DNA from: Clostridiaceae bacterium
Lineage (GTDB): Bacteria; Bacillota; Clostridia; DUPQ01
Length of the DNA stretch: 37,722 bases
Direction of reading: 5' to 3'
Assembly (NCBI GenBank): GCA_012729955.1
Contig: JAAYBX010000086.1
Coordinates: forward strand, 1 to 37,722
Shown here: positions 23,581 through 31,422 of the stretch, one piece after another
How positions within the stretch are numbered: the first letter of the stretch is position 1
Layout: each line of letters starts with the position of its first letter
Translations under genes and position numbers: made by a program
Notes under the pieces: generated by a model
Database searches by the model: none
The model's input: the letters and a program-made list of their open reading frames with translations, nothing else
Told to the model about the DNA's origin: nothing

Positions 23581-25914
23581 CTATATATTACTATAGTTCC
23601 ACCACTTTGGAAATAGGGATTTGTATTTTGAAGTACCGAACCTGGAATCTATGAGCAGTACAAAACCAGTATCAGTTTCGCTTCTTATTACCCTTCCTGC
23701 TGCCTGAAGCACCCTGTTCATTCCCGGATATGTGTAAGAATAATCAAATCCGTTCATGTCATTATCATCAAAATACTTTTTTATAAGCTCTCTTTCCGGA
23801 CAGACCATTGGGAGTCCAGGACCAATTATTGCAGCACCGGAAAGCATTTCTCCCACAAGATCTATTCCTTCTCCGAAAAGTCCTCCCATAACAGCAAAGG
23901 CTACCAATGTATTATCACCGAACTGTTCGAACCTATCCAAAAACAAGCTTCTGTCAGTATCATCCATATTCGCTTTCTGCTCAAGAATTACTGCCTCAGG
24001 GTAAATGATAGTGAATATATCCATAACACGCCTCATATATGCATATGAAGGGAAGAATGCCATATAGTTGCCAGTTTTTTTAGTGAATTCACTTTTCAGT
24101 ATCTGCGCTATTCTTTCATATGATGCATCTCTGTCTTTATATTTTGTAGAGACTTCTGTAACAAGTTTTATATTCAAGTTTTCCTTTGGGAATGGTGAAT
24201 CTAAAGTTATGAAGCTGTCCATATTCATATCTCCGCCTAAAAGGTCCATGTAATACCTTTTAGGCTCTAAAGTTGCAGAAAATAGTATTGATGACCTACC
24301 CATATCCATGCTCTCCTTTAAAAGGTAAGAAGGGTCAATGCACATCAGCTTAATATCCAGCTCTTTGCCTTCTGACGAAAACAGCGTTGTAAATCGCTTA
24401 TCATAATACTGAGCAACTCTTGAAAAGAAAAGAAGATTGAACATGCCATCTAAGAATATTTCCCTTTTATCATCAGATATTTTAGAAAGATCATACATCA
24501 TAATATCGTTAAGACATTTGTCTGTTTTTTCAATAAGGCTTGATGGCAGATCATTCTGCGAAATGAATCCTTTATTCAGAACCGAAAAATGTTCCATCTG
24601 CAGCTCTTTCATCTCATTGATAAGTTCATTAACGCTTTTTCTTAATGCCTTCCATTCTTTTTTTATACCGCTTTTGAAATCATCAAGCTGTTTTATACTC
24701 AAAGAGCAGGAAAACATTTCTCTGCCTCTCTCTACCAGATTATGCGCTTCATCCACCATAAAGCAGAAAGATTCCTCGTTTTCATAATCGAAATATCTCT
24801 GTAATCTTATTCTCGGATCAAAAAGGTAGTTATAATCGCAGATTATCAGGTCACAGTAATTAGAAAGATCCAGACTCAGTTCAAATGGACAGATGTTATA
24901 ACTATCTGCATACTTAGCAATTATATCCCGATCAAAAAACTGCTCATGAAGCATGTCTTTTATACATGTCCTGGCTCTTAAATAATATTGGTTTGCCCTT
25001 GGGCACTTATCTGGATCACAATCTCTTTTTACCAGTGGACATACTTTGTCTTTGGCATTTATACAGATAGTTCTTAAATTAAGACCGCCTTTTTCCAGTT
25101 TTCTGTATGCATCCACAGCTACTTTTGCCGTCACGGTTTTTGCTGTCAGATACATCAGTTTATCTACAAGGCCTGCACCTAATGCCTTTATTGCAGGGAA
25201 CAATACACCCATAGTTTTGCCTATACCGGTCGGAGCAGTAGCGAAGAGTTTTATGCTGTCATTTATACAGTTATATACTTCACTCATTAGTTTTTTCTGG
25301 CCAGCCCTGTATGTACCAAAAGGGAATTCCAGTGTTTCAATACTCTGGTCTCTTATTATCTTCCACTTTCTTATTCCTGTTACCCAGTCAAGATATCTGT
25401 TTGCAAGTTCAGAATATATATTCTCCAGTTCCTTGAATGAATTCATGTACTCGAAATTAATACTGTCCTGGGTCTCTCTGTTTATGTATACCAGCCTTAT
25501 ATTTATTGTGTCAATATTATGTTTCTTGCAGTATATATATGCATAACAGTAAGCTTGTCCTAAGTGTTCAGGCTTATCTGCCGGCTTTATTTCGTTAATA
25601 TCCTTGTTTGTTGTTTTTAGCTCATATACATAAATATCGGGTGCTTCTGCTGTTCCTGTTTTCAGTATCCCGTCAATCCGTCCGGTAATTATCATGCGTA
25701 CTTCATTATTTTCCAAGATATCCTCTACATATACTTCCTTTGTAAAAGCATCTTTACCGTATTGCTTTATCATCTCTTTCTGGAAGCGGATATGATTCGC
25801 TGTTCCATCCAGTGCTGCTTCCCTAAAACTGAATCCTGCGCGTGCATCAATATCCCCTGAGAAGAGGGAGAAATTTGCAATATCCCTTACTGAAACATTA
25901 ATTCTTTTCTGCAT
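23581..25914 (-). CDS. PD-(D/E)XK nuclease fused to XPD/DinG-type iron-sulfur helicase
   Basis: A 777-residue fusion. Residues 1-150 carry a complete RecB/Cas4-like nuclease signature: D81 in GRIDG, E98 and K100 in YELKTT, then Q120 and Y124 in QAYCYAY. The helicase follows: Walker A TAPTGIGKT (227-235), iron-sulfur Cys among C284, C292, C299, C304, C317 and C342, DEAH at 388-391, FSATL and a C-terminal QAAGRVIRSETD (motif VI). This points to a 5'-3' structure-specific DNA helicase with an end-processing nuclease for repair or recombination. Such fusions are known in Clostridia. An in-frame ATG at 25938 lies in a hairpin loop; I prefer 25914, with AGGTG ten bases upstream. Confidence 0.9.
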   Translation of the reverse strand: MQKRINVSVRDIANFSLFSGDIDARAGFSFREAALDGTANHIRFQKEMIKQYGKDAFTKEVYVEDILENNEVRMIITGRIDGILKTGTAEAPDIYVYELKTTNKDINEIKPADKPEHLGQAYCYAYIYCKKHNIDTINIRLVYINRETQDSINFEYMNSFKELENIYSELANRYLDWVTGIRKWKIIRDQSIETLEFPFGTYRAGQKKLMSEVYNCINDSIKLFATAPTGIGKTMGVLFPAIKALGAGLVDKLMYLTAKTVTAKVAVDAYRKLEKGGLNLRTICINAKDKVCPLVKRDCDPDKCPRANQYYLRARTCIKDMLHEQFFDRDIIAKYADSYNICPFELSLDLSNYCDLIICDYNYLFDPRIRLQRYFDYENEESFCFMVDEAHNLVERGREMFSCSLSIKQLDDFKSGIKKEWKALRKSVNELINEMKELQMEHFSVLNKGFISQNDLPSSLIEKTDKCLNDIMMYDLSKISDDKREIFLDGMFNLLFFSRVAQYYDKRFTTLFSSEGKELDIKLMCIDPSYLLKESMDMGRSSILFSATLEPKRYYMDLLGGDMNMDSFITLDSPFPKENLNIKLVTEVSTKYKDRDASYERIAQILKSEFTKKTGNYMAFFPSYAYMRRVMDIFTIIYPEAVILEQKANMDDTDRSLFLDRFEQFGDNTLVAFAVMGGLFGEGIDLVGEMLSGAAIIGPGLPMVCPERELIKKYFDDNDMNGFDYSYTYPGMNRVLQAAGRVIRSETDTGFVLLIDSRFGTSKYKSLFPKWWNYSNI

Positions 25915-25960
25915 AAAAAACAAACACCTGTTTCTCATTATACACTAATACGCAGGTGTT
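25914..25960 (-). terminator. Terminator-like hairpin ending at the helicase start codon
   Basis: Minus strand: AACACCTG (25960-25953), 22-base loop, CAGGTGTT (25930-25923), then TGTTTTTT running straight into the ATG at 25914. It probably ends yebC transcripts, but its 3' arm also holds the only Shine-Dalgarno-like AGGTG for the helicase gene. Confidence 0.5.
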
Positions 25961-25965
25961 GTATA
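25937..25965 (-). promoter_or_regulatory. Candidate helicase promoter inside the hairpin
   Basis: Minus strand: TATACA (25960-25965, 4 of 6), 17-base spacer, perfect TATAAT (25937-25942) in the hairpin loop. Transcription from it would begin near 25930 and leave a leader of about 16 bases. Confidence 0.35.
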
Positions 25966-25985
25966 TTGTAACGGTATATGTGGTT

Positions 25986-26711
25986 TTACTCTTGATCCCA
26001 GTTGTGATATATGTTCTGAACGTCATCAAGATCATCAAGATTATCTATAAGTTTTTCCATACTCGGTATCTTGTCATCGTCAATCTTAACATATGTCTGA
26101 GGAATCATCTGTATCTCGGCTTCCAAAAATTCATATCCTTTTTGCTCAAGTGCTTCTCTTACAGAGGAGAACTGTGTCGGATCGCATGTTATCTCATATA
26201 ATTCATCTTCATTCTCAAAATCCTCAGCTCCGGCTTCAAGCGCATCCATCATAAGCTGGTCCGCATCTATCTTTGCATTTTCTTCAATAATCAATACGCC
26301 CTTCTTGTCGAACAGATATGAAACGCATCCGTTTGTTCCGAGATTACCTCCGAACTTATCGAAAAAGTGCCTTACATCAGAAGCTGTCCTATTCCTGTTA
26401 TCAGTCATTGCTTCAACTATAACCGCAACTCCGTTAGGACCATATCCTTCATATGTTATTTGTTCATAACTTTCCGCATTACCTTCTCCGGAAGCTTTCT
26501 TTATGCTCTTGGCTATTGTGTCATTAGGTACGTTATTTGCTTTTGCTTTAGCGATTACATCCCGTAAACGCGAATTACTGTTAGGATCTGGTCCGCCAGA
26601 TCTCACTGCAACCATTATCTCACGGCCTATTTTTGTAAATACCTTGCCTCTTGAAGCATCACTTTTTTCTTTTTTGTGTTTTATGTTCGCCCACTTAGAA
26701 TGTCCTGACAT
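25986..26711 (-). CDS. YebC/PmpR-family protein
   Basis: A 241-residue member of the TACO1/YebC family. The N-terminal [19 protein letters not shown] and the following [17 protein letters not shown] and [21 protein letters not shown] are diagnostic. Members have been described as DNA-binding regulators, and the YebC/TACO1 group has also been linked to translation of proline-rich stretches. Which applies here is unknown. The start ATG at 26711 is chosen because GGAG lies seven bases upstream and it matches the family N terminus; the frame is open 12 codons further up. It follows yigZ by one base and precedes a terminator-like hairpin. Confidence 0.93.
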   Translation of the reverse strand: MSGHSKWANIKHKKEKSDASRGKVFTKIGREIMVAVRSGGPDPNSNSRLRDVIAKAKANNVPNDTIAKSIKKASGEGNAESYEQITYEGYGPNGVAVIVEAMTDNRNRTASDVRHFFDKFGGNLGTNGCVSYLFDKKGVLIIEENAKIDADQLMMDALEAGAEDFENEDELYEITCDPTQFSSVREALEQKGYEFLEAEIQMIPQTYVKIDDDKIPSMEKLIDNLDDLDDVQNIYHNWDQE

Positions 26712-26712
26712 G

Positions 26713-27351
26713 TTATATCTCCAAATAAATATTATTTTCGCGTTCAATTATACATTTGTTGTTAACCAACTCATATATTTTACCAATTTGTTCCTCTGCT
26801 TTCAAGTCCTCTGCAGCAAACCGCACAATGACCTGTTCTGTGAACTTTACATCCATAACCGTATGCTCTTCCATTATACGCTTAAGCTTCTCATATGACG
26901 AATAGTCTGTAGTTAATATGAAAACCGCACAGTCAACCCTTCTTGCCAGTCCTGCCTGCTCGACCGCCTCTTTAGCACTCTGGCTGTATGCACGTGCCAG
27001 CCCTCCCGTTCCAAGAAGCGTCCCTCCGAAATATCTTACTACTATTATCAGCACATTTTCAATATTATTTTTTTTAAGCACTTCAAGAATCGGTAATCCC
27101 GCTGTTCCTGAAGGTTCTTTGTCATCAGAATATCTCTGGTAAAGCACTCCGTTGTCATTTATAACATATGCATATGTATGATGCGTCGCATCAGGATACA
27201 TAGTCTTCACTTTCTCCAGCTCAGACAATGCATCTGTTTCCGTTTCTGTTTTTATTGCAAAAGAAATAAAGCGCGACTTTTTTTCCACTATTTCCGATTT
27301 TGCATTCTGCTTTATTGTATAGACTGTATTACCTGACACCTGTCGAACCAA
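26713..27351 (-). CDS. YigZ/IMPACT family protein
   Basis: About 212 residues. The N-terminal UPF0029 domain includes [36 protein letters not shown] and [20 protein letters not shown], all diagnostic. A C-terminal DUF1949-like domain follows from about residue 130. Relatives regulate translation in eukaryotes (IMPACT) and are of uncertain role in bacteria. The start is ambiguous: ATG at 27375 would overlap dut by 47 bases, GTG at 27339 by 11, while TTG at 27351 has AGGTGG five bases upstream. I use TTG, giving a length close to E. coli YigZ. Confidence 0.85.
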   Translation of the reverse strand: MVRQVSGNTVYTIKQNAKSEIVEKKSRFISFAIKTETETDALSELEKVKTMYPDATHHTYAYVINDNGVLYQRYSDDKEPSGTAGLPILEVLKKNNIENVLIIVVRYFGGTLLGTGGLARAYSQSAKEAVEQAGLARRVDCAVFILTTDYSSYEKLKRIMEEHTVMDVKFTEQVIVRFAAEDLKAEEQIGKIYELVNNKCIIERENNIYLEI

Positions 27352-27811
27352 AGCCTCCACCTCTGTCTTTCCCAATATCAGCGACGCTTTTTGTTTCGAT
27401 AAATTCCATTCTAGGCACCTGCTGTAGAACTATCTGTGCGATTCTGTCACCTTTTTTAATATAGTATACTCCCTGACGGTTCTGCTTTTCGGTTATGTCA
27501 AAATTACCTTCATTTACTATGGAGCTGTTATGCATTATTATCCCGATTTCGCCTCTGTATCCTGTGTCTATCGTGCCCGGGCTGTTAGATATTCTTAATC
27601 TGGTATTAAGTGAAAGTCCGCTCCTTGGCCTTACCTGTATCTCATAACCTTCCGGTATCGCGACTTTTAATCCTGTTGGTATTATCTTGGTGCTGTTTAT
27701 ATCAAGGATAATATCCTCACATGCGCAAATATCCATGCCTGCATCATGACTATTGGCGTAAACCGGAATCTTTGCGTCTTCTCTTGTTTTTTCTATGTAT
27801 ACTTTAATCAT
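27329..27811 (-). CDS. dut: dUTP diphosphatase
   Basis: A 160-residue trimeric enzyme that hydrolyses dUTP to dUMP and pyrophosphate, keeping uracil out of DNA and supplying dUMP for thymidylate. The five family motifs appear in order: DAGMDICA, RPRSGLS, GTIDTGYRGE, KGDRIAQIVL and the C-terminal flexible RGGGFGSTG. Length is slightly above the usual 145-155 because of a small insertion near residues 105-118 (EKQNRQGVYYIKK). The ATG overlaps the zapA stop by four bases (ATGA). Confidence 0.95.
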   Translation of the reverse strand: MIKVYIEKTREDAKIPVYANSHDAGMDICACEDIILDINSTKIIPTGLKVAIPEGYEIQVRPRSGLSLNTRLRISNSPGTIDTGYRGEIGIIMHNSSIVNEGNFDITEKQNRQGVYYIKKGDRIAQIVLQQVPRMEFIETKSVADIGKDRGGGFGSTGVR

Positions 27812-28188
27812 CTGAACTCGTTTTGTGCTTTCTTAAGCTGTTCCTCTGTCTGAGAAAGCGTATCCTTCAGCTCTGCATTAGCCTGAGTTAATTTCTCTAT
27901 CTTCGCTTCCAGCATCTTGACACGTGAAATCTGCTCTTTGGATTTTTTTTCGATATCATCCATTAAGGCTTTCTGCTTGTTCGCCTGGTCCCTTTCCTTG
28001 AAGTAATCATCAGAAATATTTACTGCTGTGAGTACGGCAGCCATTGAAACACTTAATTTCGGATTATCCCTCATAATGGAAGACATTTTTTTATCAACGA
28101 ACAATGCTATCTTTTCGATATACTCTTCGGATTCACTGCCTTTGATTAAATATTCTGTATTGCATATTCTTATTTTTGTCGTTTTCAT
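27808..28188 (-). CDS. zapA: Cell division protein ZapA
   Basis: A 126-residue protein. The N-terminal globular domain (KIRICNTEYLIKGSESEEYI then IALFVDKKMSSI) is followed by a long helix and a coiled coil to the end (about 75-120). ZapA promotes FtsZ filament bundling at the division site. The start ATG at 28188 has GGAG six bases upstream and fits the family; the frame is open a further 38 codons across the promoter. It has a strong promoter and leads the zapA-dut-yigZ-yebC group. Confidence 0.9.
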   Translation of the reverse strand: MKTTKIRICNTEYLIKGSESEEYIEKIALFVDKKMSSIMRDNPKLSVSMAAVLTAVNISDDYFKERDQANKQKALMDDIEKKSKEQISRVKMLEAKIEKLTQANAELKDTLSQTEEQLKKAQNEFR

Positions 28189-28217
28189 GTTATGCTCCAT
28201 TGGTTTTATGCATAACA

Positions 28218-28246
28218 AGTATATATTAACAGAAGAGTTTTTGCAA
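28218..28246 (-). promoter_or_regulatory. Promoter for zapA-dut-yigZ-yebC
   Basis: Minus strand: TTGCAA (28241-28246), 17-base spacer, TATACT (28218-28223, 5 of 6), 29 bases before the zapA start. The nrdD promoter uses the same pair of hexamers with the same spacing. Confidence 0.6.
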
Positions 28247-28261
28247 AAGGTATGTGGTGTT

Positions 28262-30127
28262 TTATGCCTTATCAAATACCAGGCATGCCTTGAACAGATC
28301 ACCTTCTATTTCTAAAAGCATCGCGCCTTTCATTATTTCTGTCAGGCTTTTGGCTATTGACAGTCCTAACCCGCTGCCTTCACCTGTTCTTGATGAATCA
28401 CCTCTTACAAAACGTTCCATGAGTTCATCTGCAGATATATTCAGTTTGTACTTTGAAACATTTTTAAAGCAGATCCTTACACGATTGAGTTGCTGTTCAA
28501 CAGTTATATATGCCCTTGTCCCAGGCTGGGAATATTTACAGATATTTTCCAGCATGTTATCCATTACTCTCCATATGAGACGTCCGTCAGCTAAAATATG
28601 AATATCACTGCTAAAATCATTCATCACTGGTTCTATATCATTCTCAGTAAGTTTTGTGGAGTATTCGCCTATAGCCTGATTCATTATCTCTTTCAGATTC
28701 AGCTTTTCCATATTAGCAGTTATGACTCCTGATGTGGCTTTTGACGCTTCGATAAGATCATCTGTGAGTTTTTTCAGTCTTGCGCTTTGTCTTTTGAGTA
28801 TCTCAATATATTCTTTCGATGTAGCATCATCAATATTCTGCCTGTCCAGTAAGTCCACATAGTTGATTATTGAGGTTAAAGGCGTTCTTATATCATGCGA
28901 TACATTAGTTATGAGTTCGCTTTTAAAATGTTCGGATTTCATTTTTTCATTTATCGCGTTGGACATCCCTTTGGAAATATTATTTAGATTCTCTGCATGC
29001 TTTTTGAAATCATTCAGCATATATCTGTTATCTATCCTGTAGTTCAGATTACCGAGTGATATCGCTTCTCCGCCCTTTTTTATCTTTATCATGTTAAGGG
29101 CTGCAAAGCAGGACAATACCACTACAGCTATCCTTATCATGAACCAGAAAAATACCGGAGTGAAGCTTCCTCTTGCCATGAAAAGCATTAGAATGAGCTC
29201 AATAAACGATACGAATCCGATTACAAGGAGCAGTTTCCATATAAGCGGTATCTTGGACAAAATCTTCCATATGAATCTGAATATCCCTCTTGCAACTATG
29301 TATACAAGCGTGTTTCTAAACAGTGTCTTTAGCTTTATCCTTGCAGCGAAACTTACAGTCAGAACCATAAGCGCTAAAAATATGAATGCGAATCCGAAAG
29401 ATAAAAGCATTACAAGCGCTTCATACATATATTCCGAGTACAAGGCCCTGGCAGGCTCCTGAATTACTAAAACAGCTAATGCTATCATTCCTCCAATAAG
29501 AAGTATTAATAAGTCAAATGGTATCTTATCAATAAAACCAGGTTCAAACTTGTCATGCTCCTTCTTACGTGCAGCAGAATATATAAGATATATGAATATG
29601 AGGATAGTCATTACCAGAGAGACTGAAGCTAAGGGTATTAGCATGTTTCTCGTCTTGTATGCGAAATTATATAGATTATACGGAAAACGGTAGTCATCTG
29701 ATGCTGATATATCCTTTTTCACATAAGCAGTCATAGTATAACCGCCTTGGTTAATAGCAAAAGGGACTTTATATCCATATTGCGCTGTATAGCTGGAAAG
29801 AATAATTTTTCCCGAATTATCTGTGATTTCAAAAAAGAAGTTTGTATTTTCCTCTGAATAATACTGCATATAATCCTCAAGAGCCTGCTCATCGGGGTAT
29901 GCAGAAATGTACTGCGTAAAATATCCGTTATATACATCCATGGCATAATCTGTGGTAATATCAGAACATATGCTGCTTTTAAAGAAAGCCATATCAGGAT
30001 TTCTGTCAATATCATATGTTTTTATCAAGACAGAAGAAGTGACTGCTACTGTAAATGTAAGTGCGGTAATTGTAATAAGAAGATAAGCCAGTACTTTTGT
30101 TAACAAACTGTTACTCATGTTCTTCAT
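28262..30127 (-). CDS. Membrane sensor histidine kinase
   Basis: A 621-residue kinase. A first membrane helix (about 10-35) and a second (about 160-185) flank an extracytoplasmic sensor region of roughly 125 residues. Four more hydrophobic segments follow (about 203-223, 237-260, 298-318 and 325-345), so the total is about six. The H box has phospho-acceptor H411 in NVSHDIRTPLTS. The N box is DNMLENICKYS and the G2 region GEGSGLGLSIAKS. The canonical G1 DxGxG is missing; FKNVSKYKLNIS stands in its place, a variant seen in some Firmicute kinases. It follows its response regulator by three bases with AGGG upstream of the ATG. The signal is unknown. Confidence 0.88.
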   Translation of the reverse strand: MKNMSNSLLTKVLAYLLITITALTFTVAVTSSVLIKTYDIDRNPDMAFFKSSICSDITTDYAMDVYNGYFTQYISAYPDEQALEDYMQYYSEENTNFFFEITDNSGKIILSSYTAQYGYKVPFAINQGGYTMTAYVKKDISASDDYRFPYNLYNFAYKTRNMLIPLASVSLVMTILIFIYLIYSAARKKEHDKFEPGFIDKIPFDLLILLIGGMIALAVLVIQEPARALYSEYMYEALVMLLSFGFAFIFLALMVLTVSFAARIKLKTLFRNTLVYIVARGIFRFIWKILSKIPLIWKLLLVIGFVSFIELILMLFMARGSFTPVFFWFMIRIAVVVLSCFAALNMIKIKKGGEAISLGNLNYRIDNRYMLNDFKKHAENLNNISKGMSNAINEKMKSEHFKSELITNVSHDIRTPLTSIINYVDLLDRQNIDDATSKEYIEILKRQSARLKKLTDDLIEASKATSGVITANMEKLNLKEIMNQAIGEYSTKLTENDIEPVMNDFSSDIHILADGRLIWRVMDNMLENICKYSQPGTRAYITVEQQLNRVRICFKNVSKYKLNISADELMERFVRGDSSRTGEGSGLGLSIAKSLTEIMKGAMLLEIEGDLFKACLVFDKA

Positions 30128-30130
30128 CGG

Positions 30131-30823
30131 TTAACCCTGCCTTTCCATCTTGTATCCCTGCCCCCATACGACTTTGAAATATCTTGGTTCTGCAGGATTT
30201 ATCTCGATTTTTTCCCTTATGTGCCTTATATGCACAGCGACAGTATTTTCCGCACCATAGGGTTCATCTTTCCAAACTTCTGAATAAATCTGCTTTGTGG
30301 AATAAACCTTTCCAGGATTCTGCATAAGAAGCTTCAGTATATCAAATTCTATCGGTGTCAGGCTTATCGGTTCTGATGCCACGGTTACTGTTTTTGCATC
30401 ATCATCAAGCTCGATATCTCCTATCTGTATTACGGATTTCGGTTTGGTTTCAGCTCCGAGCTGCATATATCTTCTCAATTGGGATTTTACCCTGGCAAGT
30501 ACCTCTACCGGATTGAATGGTTTGGTTATATAGTCATCTGCTCCTAAATTAAGGCCAAGCACTTTATCATTATCTTCGCTTTTTGCTGTTAAAAGTATAA
30601 TGGGAACATTGCTGATTTTTCTTATTTCCACCATAGCGGTAATTCCGTCTACATCTGGCATCATTATATCCAATAGCACCAGATGTATCTTGTTTTCTTT
30701 AATAATTTCTACCGCTCTTTTGCCGTTATAGGCTGTAAAAGTTTTGTAGTCATCTGAAGATAGGTAAATCTTTAATGCAGAAACTATATCATAATCGTCA
30801 TCACAAATAAGTATGTTGTACAT
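30131..30823 (-). CDS. OmpR/PhoB-type response regulator
   Basis: A 230-residue regulator. The receiver domain has acidic D8-D10 (ICDDDYD), phospho-acceptor D52 in LLDIMMPDVDG, the signalling Thr in LLTAKSED and Lys in ITKPF. The C-terminal winged helix (about 130-228) has the OmpR pattern, with LTPIEFDILKLL, then VYSTKQIYSEVW and NTVAVHIRHIREKI. Phosphorylation by the adjacent kinase presumably controls DNA binding; targets are unknown. The ribosome binding site is AAGGAG six bases before the ATG. The 80-base gap between it and nrdG has no convincing promoter. Confidence 0.93.
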   Translation of the reverse strand: MYNILICDDDYDIVSALKIYLSSDDYKTFTAYNGKRAVEIIKENKIHLVLLDIMMPDVDGITAMVEIRKISNVPIILLTAKSEDNDKVLGLNLGADDYITKPFNPVEVLARVKSQLRRYMQLGAETKPKSVIQIGDIELDDDAKTVTVASEPISLTPIEFDILKLLMQNPGKVYSTKQIYSEVWKDEPYGAENTVAVHIRHIREKIEINPAEPRYFKVVWGQGYKMERQG

Positions 30824-30903
30824 GGCTGTCTCCTTCTTTCTCTATTTTGCACCATAAATGCTTAAGGAAAAAGCCTTATTTTCATTAAAGTTTTATTAAG
30901 ATG

Positions 30904-31422
30904 CTAAAAATCAGCATTTACATCATCATATCGGCTCAAAACAACCTTATTCTCCTTATAAGACTGCTTCACATCAATTATCCTTTGATTTTTGGATCCT
31001 TTATATGTAAGCCTCTCATCTTTTTGTTCAATTATAAAGGGACTATCGACAAGAACATCAACATAATCCAAAAGAGCCTTTTTATTTTTATCAGCCGTTA
31101 TCTGCTCATATGTGTACCCTGAATATGCCCATACGTTCAGACCTTTATTGATTGCTGCTTTTGCAACAGGTATTAGTTCCAAAGGCTGCATAAAAGGCTC
31201 ACCTCCTGATAAGGTGATGCCTCTTTGCAATTTGGATTCATTAATGTATTTAATAATATTATCTGCTTCTTCTAAAAATCCGCCATTTACGTCATGGGTG
31301 TTGGGATTATGGCAACCTTTGCAGTTATGCAGACAGCCTTGTGTCCAAATGACAATTCTCAAACCAGGGCCGTCAACTGTGCTGTCCTTTATGCAATTAG
31401 AGGACAGCCTTATCTTATGCAT
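30904..31422 (-). CDS. nrdG: Anaerobic ribonucleotide reductase activating protein
   Basis: A 172-residue radical SAM enzyme that creates the glycyl radical on NrdD. The cluster motif CxxxCxxC is at C30, C34 and C37 (TQGCLHNCKGCHNP). TLSGGEPFMQP is the SAM-binding GGE motif. It is longer than the E. coli protein (about 154 residues) by a small C-terminal extension. The start ATG at 31422 overlaps the nrdD stop by eight bases, so translation is probably coupled; upstream in-frame codons lie inside nrdD. Confidence 0.94.
   Translation of the reverse strand: MHKIRLSSNCIKDSTVDGPGLRIVIWTQGCLHNCKGCHNPNTHDVNGGFLEEADNIIKYINESKLQRGITLSGGEPFMQPLELIPVAKAAINKGLNVWAYSGYTYEQITADKNKKALLDYVDVLVDSPFIIEQKDERLTYKGSKNQRIIDVKQSYKENKVVLSRYDDVNADF

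Noticed and set aside
30824-30903. TAAGG/CCTTA hairpin as an nrdG terminator
   Set aside because: Its T-rich tail is on the plus strand, opposite to nrdG transcription, and the stem is only five pairs.
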